A stretch of DNA of 64,000 nt from Blautia argi. GTDB taxonomy: Bacteria; Bacillota; Clostridia; Lachnospirales; Lachnospiraceae. The notes under the pieces are model-generated. The model worked only from the letters and a program-made list of their open reading frames with translations. It was not told the origin of the DNA and searched no databases. The stretch is taken from contig NZ_CP030280.1 of NCBI RefSeq assembly GCF_003287895.1, forward strand, positions 350,001 to 414,000. The letters are read 5' to 3'. Below are positions 36,082 through 44,838 of this stretch, piece after piece; positions within the stretch are counted from its first letter, which is position 1, and the number at the start of each line of letters is the position of its first letter. The translations under genes and the position numbers were made by a program.

Positions 36082-37545
36082 TTACACTGTAATTTTCCGT
36101 GTTTCATGCTCAATTGCCACTTCCTCAGGTGTCTTCTCCCGCAGTCTGGCAGCTCCATGGTATTCCCGGGTAGGAATCAGATTTCCTTTTGACAGATTTT
36201 CCTTTGCCTGTGCAATACCCTCTGTATACTGCGGCAGCCACTCTTCCTGTGCTACCAGCATTTCATCAATCATCTGCCAGATTTCAGGCGGATTGCATAC
36301 AGCACCTGTCAGAGGATCCATCATAGCAGCCTGTTTCAGAAGCTGTACATTTCCGCTTACAGCAGCTTCCACAGCCAGCTTTTGTACCCAGATGGACTGT
36401 GAGCAGACAGCAGCACAGCCAAGAGGCAAATCGCCCACCTTTGGAACACTGATTCCGTTTCCGTCTGCATAACAGGGAACCTCCACCACAGATTCCGCAG
36501 GCAGATTGGTAATGCAGCCTTCATTCATAACGTTAAAGTGTCCCCGGTATTTTCTTCCGGTTTCCAAAGCTTCGATAATATAGGAACAGTGCTCTTTTCC
36601 GCGCTGAGAGCCGTCCAATTTTTTAGGCTCTTCTGTCAGAATTTTTGGATAGTCTGTTTCAAACCAGTTTCTTTCCTCACGAGTTACGCGAAGATAACCA
36701 CCGGTTTCTCCATTAATCCAGTTACCCAGATGAATCCAGTTCTTGATTTCCTCCGGTCTTTTTCTGTACCATGCAACATATTCAGACAGATGTCCGTTAG
36801 ACTCTGTGGAATAGTATCCAAAGCGTTTTAACATATCAATGCGAACCTTTTCTTCTTCCCGGAATTTTTCGTGCTTTTCAAAGCCGGGAAGGATTTTATC
36901 CAGCAGCTCTTTTCCGTGATGCTTTACAGAAATATACCAGGTCTGATGATTGATTCCTGCACAGATAATGTCCAGTTCTTCCCTGGGAATACCCAGCACC
37001 TCTGCAATCTGCATTTCTCCATGAATTTCTCCGTGGCATAAACCAATGGTTCTGACTTTTCCGTATTTATTGCATGCCCAGGTAGCCATGGCGTTGGGAT
37101 TGGAATAATTCAGCATAATAGCGCCCGGTTCTGAAACTTCCCGGATATCCTTACAAAATTCCAGCATTTGTGCAATAACACGCTGACCGTACATGATTCC
37201 GCCTGTACAGAGTGTATCGCCGACACACTGGTCAACACCGTATTTTAAAGGAATTTCAATATCAGTTTCAAAAGCCTCCAGTCCGCCAATACGGACGCAG
37301 TTTACAATATATCTGGCATCTTTAAAAGCTTCCCGTCTGTCCGTGGTTGCCTCAATGGTAATGGGAATCCGGTTTGCATCTAAATCTCTCTGGCATAAGG
37401 CACGGGTTTTTTCCAGATTGTCAGCATTGATGTCTGTAAAGGAAATGCGGATATTCTTAAATTCCGGTACAGATAAAATATCTGTAAAAAGTGTGCGGGC
37501 AAAAACCAGGCTGCCGGCACCGATAAAAGCAATTTTAAAACTCAT
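36082..37545 (-). CDS. GH4 alpha-galactosidase/alpha-glucosidase family enzyme
   Basis: A 487-residue NAD- and Mn-dependent glycosidase of family GH4. The Rossmann motif is FIGAGSLVFARTL at 6-18. The metal/catalytic signature is LNYSNPNAMATWA followed by GLCHG, where the Cys and His are the usual Mn ligands. CAGINHQTWY follows. The wording of these motifs is closer to the alpha-galactosidase/alpha-glucosidase branch than to 6-phospho-beta-glucosidases, but substrate is not certain. GGAGG precedes the ATG. It is divergent from the AraC regulator, which may control it. Confidence 0.88.
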   Translation of the reverse strand: MSFKIAFIGAGSLVFARTLFTDILSVPEFKNIRISFTDINADNLEKTRALCQRDLDANRIPITIEATTDRREAFKDARYIVNCVRIGGLEAFETDIEIPLKYGVDQCVGDTLCTGGIMYGQRVIAQMLEFCKDIREVSEPGAIMLNYSNPNAMATWACNKYGKVRTIGLCHGEIHGEMQIAEVLGIPREELDIICAGINHQTWYISVKHHGKELLDKILPGFEKHEKFREEEKVRIDMLKRFGYYSTESNGHLSEYVAWYRKRPEEIKNWIHLGNWINGETGGYLRVTREERNWFETDYPKILTEEPKKLDGSQRGKEHCSYIIEALETGRKYRGHFNVMNEGCITNLPAESVVEVPCYADGNGISVPKVGDLPLGCAAVCSQSIWVQKLAVEAAVSGNVQLLKQAAMMDPLTGAVCNPPEIWQMIDEMLVAQEEWLPQYTEGIAQAKENLSKGNLIPTREYHGAARLREKTPEEVAIEHETRKITV

Positions 37546-37696
37546 AGTAAAGCCCTCCTGTATGTTTTGCTGTTTTATGACTTGTATTATATAGAAAAGG
37601 AAAGAAGGAGGTGGAAAGTATTAGGCTGCTGTAGAAAAAATGCAAGATATTGTTGCATTTAATTTTGAACAGAAATCTTGTCAGTAAGAAAGAGGT

Positions 37697-38653
37697 GTGG
37701 TATTTTTTATTTATATTTTAAAGAACGGGCAGGTGAATTTTTTGAACAGTATTTACAGCAGTAAAAATTCTTTTATAACGATTACAGCATTTTATGCCAT
37801 TTCTCTCCCGGAATTCCATATGTCTATGCACACGCATAAAAGTTGTGAAATTATGTATGTAACCAGCGGAAGTTGTATGGTGCAGTATGAGGGAGGAGAA
37901 ATCCGGCTGTCTGCCAATGAATTCATTTTTCTGGACGCAGAGGTCCCCCATAAGTTGAGTATTCCAAAGGGCAGACCCTGTGCTGTTTTGAATGTGGAAT
38001 TTTTATGTCAGAGAAAGGAAACACAAATGAATATAGAGTCTTTGTGGAAGAACAGTGAGGATTTTCTCAACTTCTGTGGAAAAAGATTATCCGCCTTTGC
38101 TGCAGAAGATTTGAGAAATATGGGATATGCCTTAAAGGATTTAGTTGTGTGTCTGCAAAAGGGCGGCAGCGAGATGTGTTTGATTTCCATTCTTTTTCAG
38201 AGAATGCTTTTGGAGCTGGCATATTGTACAGAGCATATGCAGAAGGCTTCAGGACTGTATTATCTAAAGCAGGCATGCAGCTATATTCAGGAACGCCTTT
38301 TTGATACCATAAAAATCCCGGAGCTTGCAGCATATGCAGGAATCAATAAATCTTATTTGCAACGATTGTTTTCTGAAAATCTGCACTGTACGATTACAGA
38401 GTATACGAATCGGAAGCGTATGGAGAGAGCAGAGTTCCTTTTGGTAAACAGTTCTATGAAGATAACAGATATTGCTTTTTCCACAGGATATAATAGCAGG
38501 CAGCATTTTGGGCATACTTTTGAAAAGTATTATGGTATGAGTCCCTTGCAGTATCGAAAGCTTCATTCCAGAACCCTGGTGCCGGATACAGAGAAAAAGC
38601 AGTATATTTTAGGAGATACAGCGCAGATACAGAAAATAAGACTGTGGGAATAA
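37697..38653 (+). CDS. AraC-family transcriptional regulator
   Basis: A 318-residue regulator. The cupin-type sensor domain (about 30-110) shows HTHKSCEIMYVTSG and LSANEFIFLDAEVPHKLSI, followed by a linker. The C-terminal double HTH (about 196-292) includes KIPELAAYAGINKSYLQRLF and the signature KITDIAFSTGYNSRQHFGHTFEKYYGMSPLQYR. The start is uncertain: GTG at 37697 is close to AGAGG, while GTG at 37733 is an alternative. Its place between a GH4 and a GH20 gene suggests it senses a sugar and activates one or both. Confidence 0.88.
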   Translation: MVFFIYILKNGQVNFLNSIYSSKNSFITITAFYAISLPEFHMSMHTHKSCEIMYVTSGSCMVQYEGGEIRLSANEFIFLDAEVPHKLSIPKGRPCAVLNVEFLCQRKETQMNIESLWKNSEDFLNFCGKRLSAFAAEDLRNMGYALKDLVVCLQKGGSEMCLISILFQRMLLELAYCTEHMQKASGLYYLKQACSYIQERLFDTIKIPELAAYAGINKSYLQRLFSENLHCTITEYTNRKRMERAEFLLVNSSMKITDIAFSTGYNSRQHFGHTFEKYYGMSPLQYRKLHSRTLVPDTEKKQYILGDTAQIQKIRLWE

Positions 38654-38669
38654 GTTTTGTGACTTTTTA

Positions 38670-40583
38670 TCAGACAGTATCAATTAAATCACAACCGCTT
38701 ATAATTTTATTCCAGAGATTTTCCCTTAATTCTGTTTTCCTATCATGGGGGTATTTTGCTTCCACTGTCCAGTAAGGCAGACGCGGCTGTTCCAGTTCTT
38801 CCAGACAATCCACTTCTTTGTTCACATAAGTCATGACTCTTCTTGCCGTACTTTCCAGACGTGTTTTTACGCCGGCCAGCTTGATATCCATAAGCTCATA
38901 GCCGAAAGGCTTGGCGTCCTGAAGCCACAGCTTTTCTCTAAGCAGGTGCATAGTCTGGAAATTTTTCAGAATATTGGGGATAATCTGTGTACAAATATTC
39001 CGGAGTGTGGATAAGTCTTTTTTATCATAGGCATCCTTAAGGCAGATGCCCAGGTCTGCTTTTTGCGCCAGCACTTTGGCAAATGCTTCATAGAAGGAGA
39101 AGAAGTCTGCGTATTTCGGAGAGGTTTCCTGACTTTTTGCCAGCTTGTCAGCCAGTTCTCCATAGTATGTTTTTGTGTCTACGCCCTGAATGTGGTAATC
39201 AAATATGCCAAGCATTGGATCCTGATACAGTAAGTACTTGGAAGGATTATCAGCAGAGAGATTTTCTCCAGTTCCCTGGAAGAGTGCATCAAAATTATCC
39301 AGAAGATAAAAATCTTCCAGCGGCGCATCAACACAGTCTGCAAAGGATTGAGCAACCTCTTCCCCGGAAGGATTTTCCCTGAAGCAGAGAGTGGCAAACA
39401 GAATCAGTCCGGGATAGAGGGCGTCCAGAGGCGTTTCAGCTCCATTGTCCAGCCAGCCGGTAGCAAAGACTTCAGAAATTCCCTGACTCTGACATTCTTT
39501 TAAAGCGCTTATGGTGCATTGAAAAGCCTTTCCATAGTTTGGGGCAATACCGTTCCAGTTCCAGATTCCGCCGGCAAAAATAGTGCGTGGAGAAAGCTCC
39601 TTATGAACGCGCAGCATATGGTGATAGGTTTCTCTGTCTGCGTGATAGTAGTCCCAGTAAACAAGTCCAAGCTCTTCGTCTGGTTTTGTCCAGGTAGAGG
39701 TATCTGTATTTTCATCAATGTCATAATACCCCTTTCCTGTATTGGAGGTAATATACATATCACTCCACATCATTGGCTTCCAGCCCATCTTACGGCAGAT
39801 TTCCAGAATTCTCTGGCTGTGTTCGCGAATCAGGAGAGAGCTTTCTTTATATCCGTTTTCTTTCAGATAATTGCCCAGTCCCAGCATCAGGGCTTCGTCC
39901 ATTCCAATGTGAATATTTCTGGAAGAAAAACAGTCCTTCAAAGAGGTTAAAGCCTGTTCAAGAAAAGCGTATACTTTTTCTGAACCTACCATGAGAATGT
40001 CAGAGGTATCCTTTAATTCCTGTCCCATAGGCCATTTCAGAGCATTTCTCAGGTGTGCCAGAGTCTGAATACAGGGAACCAGCTCAATACCGAAATTCTG
40101 TGCATAGGAATCCAGTTGGCGCAGCTCTTCCTGAGAATAACGGCCGCGATAAGTACCGAAATAAGGCTGACCGGGTATTTCATAGGTGTCTTCTGTATAC
40201 AGAAGGAGCTGATTCATGCCGGCTTTTGCCAGAACGCGTATCAGTTTTTTTATCTTATCTGGTGTGGCAACTGCGTTTCGGGAGCAGTCCAGCATAAAGC
40301 CGTTATGGGTAAAGAAGGGAGTTTCCTTCAGTTCAAAATCTTCTTCTGCGTGATGCAGGAGGTAATTCAGCCCGCGAAAATAGTGTGCTGGTTCCTTACA
40401 GGTGATTTCGGCACACTGCCCTGTCCTGGAAACAAGCAGTTTTTCAAAGGCAGAGTCTGTTGTGACAGAAATCTGAAGGGATTCAAAATTTTTTGGCAAA
40501 TCAGCATATTCCTCCAGTAAAAGTGTTGTTCCTTTTTCAAGTAAGGCTGCAGTTTTGCTGTCAGTATTATAAAAAAATTTCAT
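38670..40583 (-). CDS. GH20 beta-N-acetylhexosaminidase
   Basis: A 637-residue glycosidase of family GH20. An N-terminal alpha/beta domain (about 1-85) precedes the TIM barrel (about 90-400). The catalytic Asp-Glu pair is Asp229-Glu230 in IHIGMDEA, and the polarising region KPMMWSDMY follows. The C-terminal part (about 430-637) is helical. No signal peptide is present, so it acts inside the cell on imported GlcNAc/GalNAc-containing oligosaccharides, for instance from mucin or cell wall. AAAGGAG precedes the ATG. It follows the MATE gene after 21 bases on the same strand. Confidence 0.9.
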   Translation of the reverse strand: MKFFYNTDSKTAALLEKGTTLLLEEYADLPKNFESLQISVTTDSAFEKLLVSRTGQCAEITCKEPAHYFRGLNYLLHHAEEDFELKETPFFTHNGFMLDCSRNAVATPDKIKKLIRVLAKAGMNQLLLYTEDTYEIPGQPYFGTYRGRYSQEELRQLDSYAQNFGIELVPCIQTLAHLRNALKWPMGQELKDTSDILMVGSEKVYAFLEQALTSLKDCFSSRNIHIGMDEALMLGLGNYLKENGYKESSLLIREHSQRILEICRKMGWKPMMWSDMYITSNTGKGYYDIDENTDTSTWTKPDEELGLVYWDYYHADRETYHHMLRVHKELSPRTIFAGGIWNWNGIAPNYGKAFQCTISALKECQSQGISEVFATGWLDNGAETPLDALYPGLILFATLCFRENPSGEEVAQSFADCVDAPLEDFYLLDNFDALFQGTGENLSADNPSKYLLYQDPMLGIFDYHIQGVDTKTYYGELADKLAKSQETSPKYADFFSFYEAFAKVLAQKADLGICLKDAYDKKDLSTLRNICTQIIPNILKNFQTMHLLREKLWLQDAKPFGYELMDIKLAGVKTRLESTARRVMTYVNKEVDCLEELEQPRLPYWTVEAKYPHDRKTELRENLWNKIISGCDLIDTV

Positions 40584-40604
40584 AGATTTGTTCTCCTTTA
40601 GAAA

Positions 40605-41969
40605 TTAAATTTTCTGATGTTCCTGAAAAAATTTTTTCTGCTGTGTATAGTAATAAAAAATAAACAGTACGGCTGTGAGTCCCCAGGAAATGGGATAGCA
40701 CAACAGAATGTTGGAAACGTCCGGCTTGTGAGGCACTACAAAGAAAATCCAGACAATACGCAGGATACATACACCGCCGCAGGTCATCAGCATAGGTACA
40801 AGGACATTTCCCATACCTCTTAAAGTGCTGGAAAGGATTTCAATGAAAATAAACAGCACATAAGAGGGCGCTATGATATGAATAATTTTCATACCGATTT
40901 TTAAAACCTCTGGGTCTGCGGTGAAAAGCCGCAACAGATATTCTCCGAAAAACAGGAGCAGTGCGCTTACCAGAACAGAGGCAAGAAAATCCATAAAAAG
41001 GCAGATGGTGACACTCTTTTTCATGCGGTCATATTTTCCGGCGCCGTAATTTTGCCCGATAAAAGTCGTAATGGCAACGCTGAAAGCGCCGGAAATCATC
41101 CAGTAAATGGCATCTATTTTTCCGAAAGCAGTATATGCTGCCATTGTGCTGGTTCCCAGATCGTTTAAAGAGGTCTGTATAATCATGTTGGAAAGATTAT
41201 ACATGACAGATTGAATTCCGGCAGGAAGACCTATGGTAATAATGGAAAGCAGCAGAAACTTATGAAAGCGGATTGCTTTTGGCCGCAGGCAGTACATATC
41301 TTTGGATTTCATCAGAGCATGAATCACCAGCACGGCGCTGACTGCCTGAGAAGCCACAGTGGCAATAGCGGCTCCTGCAACTCCCATATCAAAACCAACT
41401 ACCAGAACAATGTCAAGAAAGATATTGATGAAACAGCACACAATCAAAAAATAAAGAGGTCTGGTCGAATCTCCCACAGCTCTGAGAATGGAAGAACCCA
41501 CATTATAAATAAATACAAAAATGATACCGCCGAAATAAATTCGCAGATAAGTGGCAGAATCTGCCATGACATCAGCAGGTGTTTTCATAATTTGCAGCAT
41601 GGCGGGCGTCAATAAAATGCCTGCAATGGTAATTAAAATACCGCCGGCAACAGATAAAGCCGCTGCAGTGTGTAAAGTGTCATTTAAATCCTTTTTGTTT
41701 TTGGCTCCATAGTAGCGGGCAATAATTACCGTTGCACCGGATGAGAGTCCTACAAAAAATCCAACAATCAGGTTTACCATTTGTCCTGTAGAACCACCCA
41801 CCGCTGCAAGCGCTTTTGTGCCTACAAATCGGCCTACAACTACAGCATCAGCCGTATTATAGAGCTGCTGAAACAGTGTTCCGAGCATAATGGGAAAAAA
41901 GAAAAACAGAAGCTGTTTCCAGATAACGCCTTCTGTAATCTGATTTCCTGTTGTTTCTTTTGTCTTCAT
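40605..41969 (-). CDS. MATE-family efflux transporter
   Basis: A 454-residue exporter with twelve predicted helices in two related halves, of the NorM/DinF superfamily. It shows FPIMLGTLFQQLYNTADAVVVGRFVG at the start, VGGSTGQMVNLIVGFFVGLSSGATV, and in the second half YNLSNMIIQTSLNDLG and TTFIGQNYGAGKYDRM. It would export drugs or metabolites by Na+ or H+ antiport; substrate unknown. AAGGGGGA lies five bases before the ATG. An insertion sequence begins 23 bases upstream of the ATG and separates the gene from its original promoter region. Confidence 0.92.
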   Translation of the reverse strand: MKTKETTGNQITEGVIWKQLLFFFFPIMLGTLFQQLYNTADAVVVGRFVGTKALAAVGGSTGQMVNLIVGFFVGLSSGATVIIARYYGAKNKKDLNDTLHTAAALSVAGGILITIAGILLTPAMLQIMKTPADVMADSATYLRIYFGGIIFVFIYNVGSSILRAVGDSTRPLYFLIVCCFINIFLDIVLVVGFDMGVAGAAIATVASQAVSAVLVIHALMKSKDMYCLRPKAIRFHKFLLLSIITIGLPAGIQSVMYNLSNMIIQTSLNDLGTSTMAAYTAFGKIDAIYWMISGAFSVAITTFIGQNYGAGKYDRMKKSVTICLFMDFLASVLVSALLLFFGEYLLRLFTADPEVLKIGMKIIHIIAPSYVLFIFIEILSSTLRGMGNVLVPMLMTCGGVCILRIVWIFFVVPHKPDVSNILLCYPISWGLTAVLFIFYYYTQQKKFFQEHQKI

Positions 41970-42071
41970 AAAATTCCCCCTTATCCATAAAAGGTAGTGT
42001 CAAAAACTACCCATTTTTTATTGTTTAAATCTATTAAAAACCTTGATTTTTAGGGAAATCTGCAATAAAAA

Positions 42072-42141
42072 GAGCATTGACCTCCCTTTTTTGGTATAAT
42101 GTCAATCGCCAAACCAACATCCCCGAAAGGAGCCAATGCTC
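42072..42141 (+). promoter_or_regulatory. Transposase promoter inside a ribosome-site-sequestering inverted repeat
   Basis: The -10 TATAAT is at 42095-42100 with extended TGG, so transcripts start near 42107. GAGCATTG plus CCTCC at 42072-42085 pairs with GGAG-CAATGCTC at 42129-42141, covering the ribosome site and ending at the ATG. The left arm lies upstream of the native start point, so only read-through RNA from outside would fold and block translation. Confidence 0.65.
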
Positions 42142-43592
42142 ATGGACATTATACAATACTTACTTTCTTTTATTCAATACCAACACCAACAAATCTGCTG
42201 GCTTTTAAATTTTATCTGCAGATATATCCCTCTTAAACAGTGGGCTTTCGATGATTCTCATTCTCCCAAATATCAAAAATTCAAAGTTGATGAACTTCCG
42301 GTCATTAAAACCTTTGTCAAACAGGACTGGCAATTCCTTCTAGAATACTATACATGGAAGTATCACAAATCACTCAAACCAGTGCAACGACGCAATGGAA
42401 AATCCATTCCTGAAGATACCATCTGCCCCTTATGCGGTGCTCCACACCATTTCATCTATGACAACAATGGTGGAAACGGACAATACCAGTGTAAAGTTTG
42501 TGGTCAGACTTTCATCTCAGGTGAAGTAGCTTCTGCACCTGTTCGTTTCATCTGCCCTCACTGTGGTAAGACCCTTGTAGCTAAAAAAGATCGCAAGTTC
42601 TTTCGTATACATAAATGTGTAAATCCGAAATGTCCTTATTATCTGCACAATCTCAAAAAAGTTGAGAAGAAGGATCTAAAAGAGGACTATGGCAAAAATA
42701 AATATAAACTCCATTACATCTACCGTGAATTCACTGTAGATTTCTTTACCATGGATTTAAATTCACTACCTAAGAATGCTTCATCCTTAAAATTTTCCAA
42801 ACACAACGCACACGTCATGTCTCTTTGCCTGACCCTACATATCAACCTTGGATTATCTCTAAGAAAACATCCCAAGCACTAAAAGACCTTTACAACATCA
42901 GCATCTCCCATCAGCAGATTGCTAACTATTGCAAAACTGCGGCTGTTTGCATTAAGCCCTTTGTTGATCATTATGACTATAAAACAGGAGATGTTTTTAC
43001 CGCTGATGAAACCTATATCAAAGTAAGAGGAATCAAAGCTTATATCTGGTTTATCATGGATGCTGCAAGTCGTTCTATCATCGGATACCAGGTCTCAGAC
43101 AACCGAAGTGTCGGTCCCTGTATCCTTGCAATGAGAATGGCTTTTCGACATCTCACAGAACTACCGAAAAAATTTAAATTCATTGCAGATGGATATAGTG
43201 CATATCCACTAGCTGCCATGGAGTTTGCTAAAAAATTTAAAGATGATTTTAAATTTACCATCACACAGGTTATCGGTTTAACCAATGATGACGAAGTTTC
43301 AAAAGAATTTCGTCCTTATAAACAGATGATCGAACGTCTCAATCGCACCTACAAAGTTTCCTACCGAACTACCAATGGTTTTGATAATTATGAAGGTGCC
43401 AATTACGATTTAGCCTTATGGGTTGCTTACTATAATTTTCTGCGCCCACACAAGCACAATCATTATCAGGTACTCAACAAAGCTGATATGCTAAATGGCG
43501 CTGATAATATGCCAGGTAAATGGCAACTGCTCATTTTCTTAGGACAACAGACCATCTTAAACCTTCAAACTGAAAGTTCTAATTGTTCTTAG
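42142..43592 (+). pseudogene. DDE transposase, one-base frameshift
   Basis: The N-terminal part (to about residue 240) carries zinc-finger-like pairs CPLCGAPHH...CKVCGQTF and CPHCGK...CVNPKCPYY and an HTH. The C-terminal catalytic domain shows FTADETYIKVRG, FIADGYSAYP and MIERLNRTYKVSYR, that is a D-D-E triad. The two parts are in different frames that meet at 42861-42867 (AAGAAAAC). Adding one A gives a 483-residue protein with LSLRKTSQALKDLYN at the junction. No canonical X-XXY-YYZ slippery site is present, so programmed shifting is less likely. The ATG at 42142 fits GGAG spacing better than the one at 42136. Confidence 0.85.
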
Positions 43593-43645
43593 ATTCCGAG
43601 CCTGAGGTAATATATCCAGCCATCGAAAGCAACGCTTTCGGCTTG

Positions 43646-43767
43646 CCCTTGATGGCACGCAAAAGAACTGCTACACTGCTGTATTCGACGGAAGAAGTTC
43701 TAACTGTTCTTGAGTTCTTCGCCGTCGGTGATTTATCTACAGCAGTTCTTTTGCGTGCTGTCAAGGG
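43646..43767. repeat. Large palindrome near the right end of the IS
   Basis: The 27-base arms at 43646-43672 and 43741-43767 match at 25 positions. Inside them CGACGG-AAGAA pairs with TTCTTC-CCGTCG. A separate CGAAAGC-AAC-GCTTTCG hairpin lies at 43624-43640. The region between transposase stop and IS end (43593-43866) has no credible gene. Possible roles are terminator, transposase-RNA stabiliser or a fossil of another element. Confidence 0.7.
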
Positions 43768-43878
43768 TGGCGTAAACTTACCTCAAACTAACATATCTGC
43801 AATTTTCAAGGTTCATCTGAGCCTTTTTCTTATCGCTCAGTTTTTCATAACTCAGTTGACACTACCCCATAAAAAACA

Positions 43879-43899
43879 GATATATAATGTATATATATC
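43879..43899. promoter_or_regulatory. GATATATA/TATATATC palindrome upstream of the CntK-like gene
   Basis: An AT-rich near-palindrome just right of the IS. Before the IS landed it lay in the divergent MATE/epimerase intergenic region, so it may be an operator or -10 region for the MATE gene. Farther right TGG-TATGAT at 43988-43996 is a likely extended -10 for the epimerase gene. Confidence 0.35.
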
Positions 43900-44037
43900 A
43901 CAGGTTTTTGAAAATGTCGATAATGAAAAGAAAAGTTTTTTACACAGATTCTTTTATAATAATTTTACTCTTTTTTGGTGTGGTTTATGGTATGATAAAC
44001 ATATCAAAACGGGGGAAGCAAAGAGGAGGTATTGGTT

Positions 44038-44820
44038 ATGAAAATGAAAATTCGTGTAGCAAATCCGGCAGGAAATATTACGGTTTTTGTCATGGATAAA
44101 GTGCAGAGAGAGGATTACGCAAAGATATCTGCGCAGATACTGGACAGGAAAGAGCTGCATGCAGAGCAGGTAGGATTTATTGAACAGGAGGGTAAAGCTG
44201 TGCATATGCAGATGATGGGAGGAGAATTCTGCGGAAATGCCACCAGAAGCTTTGCCTATCTTCTGAGTATGCTTTCTGATGAAAAGCCGGAGGAAGTGCT
44301 TGTTGATGTCAGCGGCTCGGACAGGCCTTTAAAGGCTGAGATAAATCCGGAAAAAGGGACAAGTCGGGTGGAAATGCCTCTTCCTGTGGACAGAAAAGAG
44401 CTGCGGCTGGGGGAGAAAGCAGTCTATCCGGTTGTGGTATTCGATGGTATCTGCCACATTATTGCAGAAGGAGCGCCGGGAGAGCAGGAATTGGTGGATC
44501 GTCTTATAGCGGAAGCAGAGAAAATCTGTCCCTGCGATGCATATGGCGTCATGTTTCTGCAGAAGGAGCACATGGTTCCGGTAGTATATGTAAAGGAAAC
44601 AGATTCCATGGTATGGGAGAGCAGCTGCGGAAGCGGAAGTATGGGGGCAGCTGTGTATCTTTCAGAGCAGGAGAAGGACGGAAGCTTTGTTTACAGACTG
44701 CACCAGCCGGGCGGTGTGATTGAAGCATCTGTGTGTAAGGAAAACGGAAAAGTCATATCCTGTAAAATGGGAGGTCCCGTTGAGATTTCCGGGGAAATGG
44801 AAATAGAAGTAAACGTATAG
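44038..44820 (+). CDS. CntK-like amino-acid (histidine-type) racemase of the DapF fold
   Basis: A 260-residue PLP-independent racemase with two catalytic cysteines, Cys65 in MGGEFCGNATRS and Cys197 in VWESSCGSGSMGAA. Other landmarks are NPAGNITVFVMD near the N-terminus, AEQVGFIEQ and LHQPGGVIEAS. From recall these follow staphylococcal CntK (histidine racemase of staphylopine synthesis) much more closely than canonical DapF, whose motifs read CGNGxR and ACGTGA. No CntL or CntM partner is nearby, so D-histidine or another D-amino acid may be used differently. The ATG at 44038 has GAGGAGGT at 7-base spacing; a TTG two codons earlier is less likely. The neighbouring IS may affect its expression. 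Confidence 0.75.
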   Translation: MKMKIRVANPAGNITVFVMDKVQREDYAKISAQILDRKELHAEQVGFIEQEGKAVHMQMMGGEFCGNATRSFAYLLSMLSDEKPEEVLVDVSGSDRPLKAEINPEKGTSRVEMPLPVDRKELRLGEKAVYPVVVFDGICHIIAEGAPGEQELVDRLIAEAEKICPCDAYGVMFLQKEHMVPVVYVKETDSMVWESSCGSGSMGAAVYLSEQEKDGSFVYRLHQPGGVIEASVCKENGKVISCKMGGPVEISGEMEIEVNV

Positions 44821-44838
44821 AGAAAGGTTGAAAGAATC

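Larger units (their letters stand above)
41993..43866 (+). mobile_element. Complete 1874-bp insertion sequence with TSD
   Basis: The ends are 11-bp perfect inverted repeats, GGTAGTGTCAA at 41993-42003 and TTGACACTACC at 43856-43866. They are flanked by an exact 8-bp target duplication CCATAAAA at 41985-41992 and 43867-43874. Inside are one transposase gene (with a one-base frameshift) and a large palindrome near the right end. An 8-bp duplication and a DDE core of this kind fit IS6-like elements, but the N-terminal zinc-finger region and the size are unusual, so the family is left open. Confidence 0.92.

Noticed and set aside
42855..42870. Programmed -1 frameshifting in the transposase
   Set aside because: The junction AAGAAAAC lacks a canonical slippery heptamer and no clear downstream pseudoknot was seen; a one-base deletion is simpler given the other frameshifts in the window.
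43583..44041. 152-codon frame spanning the IS right end
   Set aside because: It runs through the palindrome and across the IS boundary into chromosomal sequence, so it cannot be a native gene of either.
44038..44820. Canonical diaminopimelate epimerase DapF
   Set aside because: The cysteine motifs (EFCGNATRS, SSCGSGSMG) and the NPAGN and HQPGG segments differ from DapF and fit the CntK type better.
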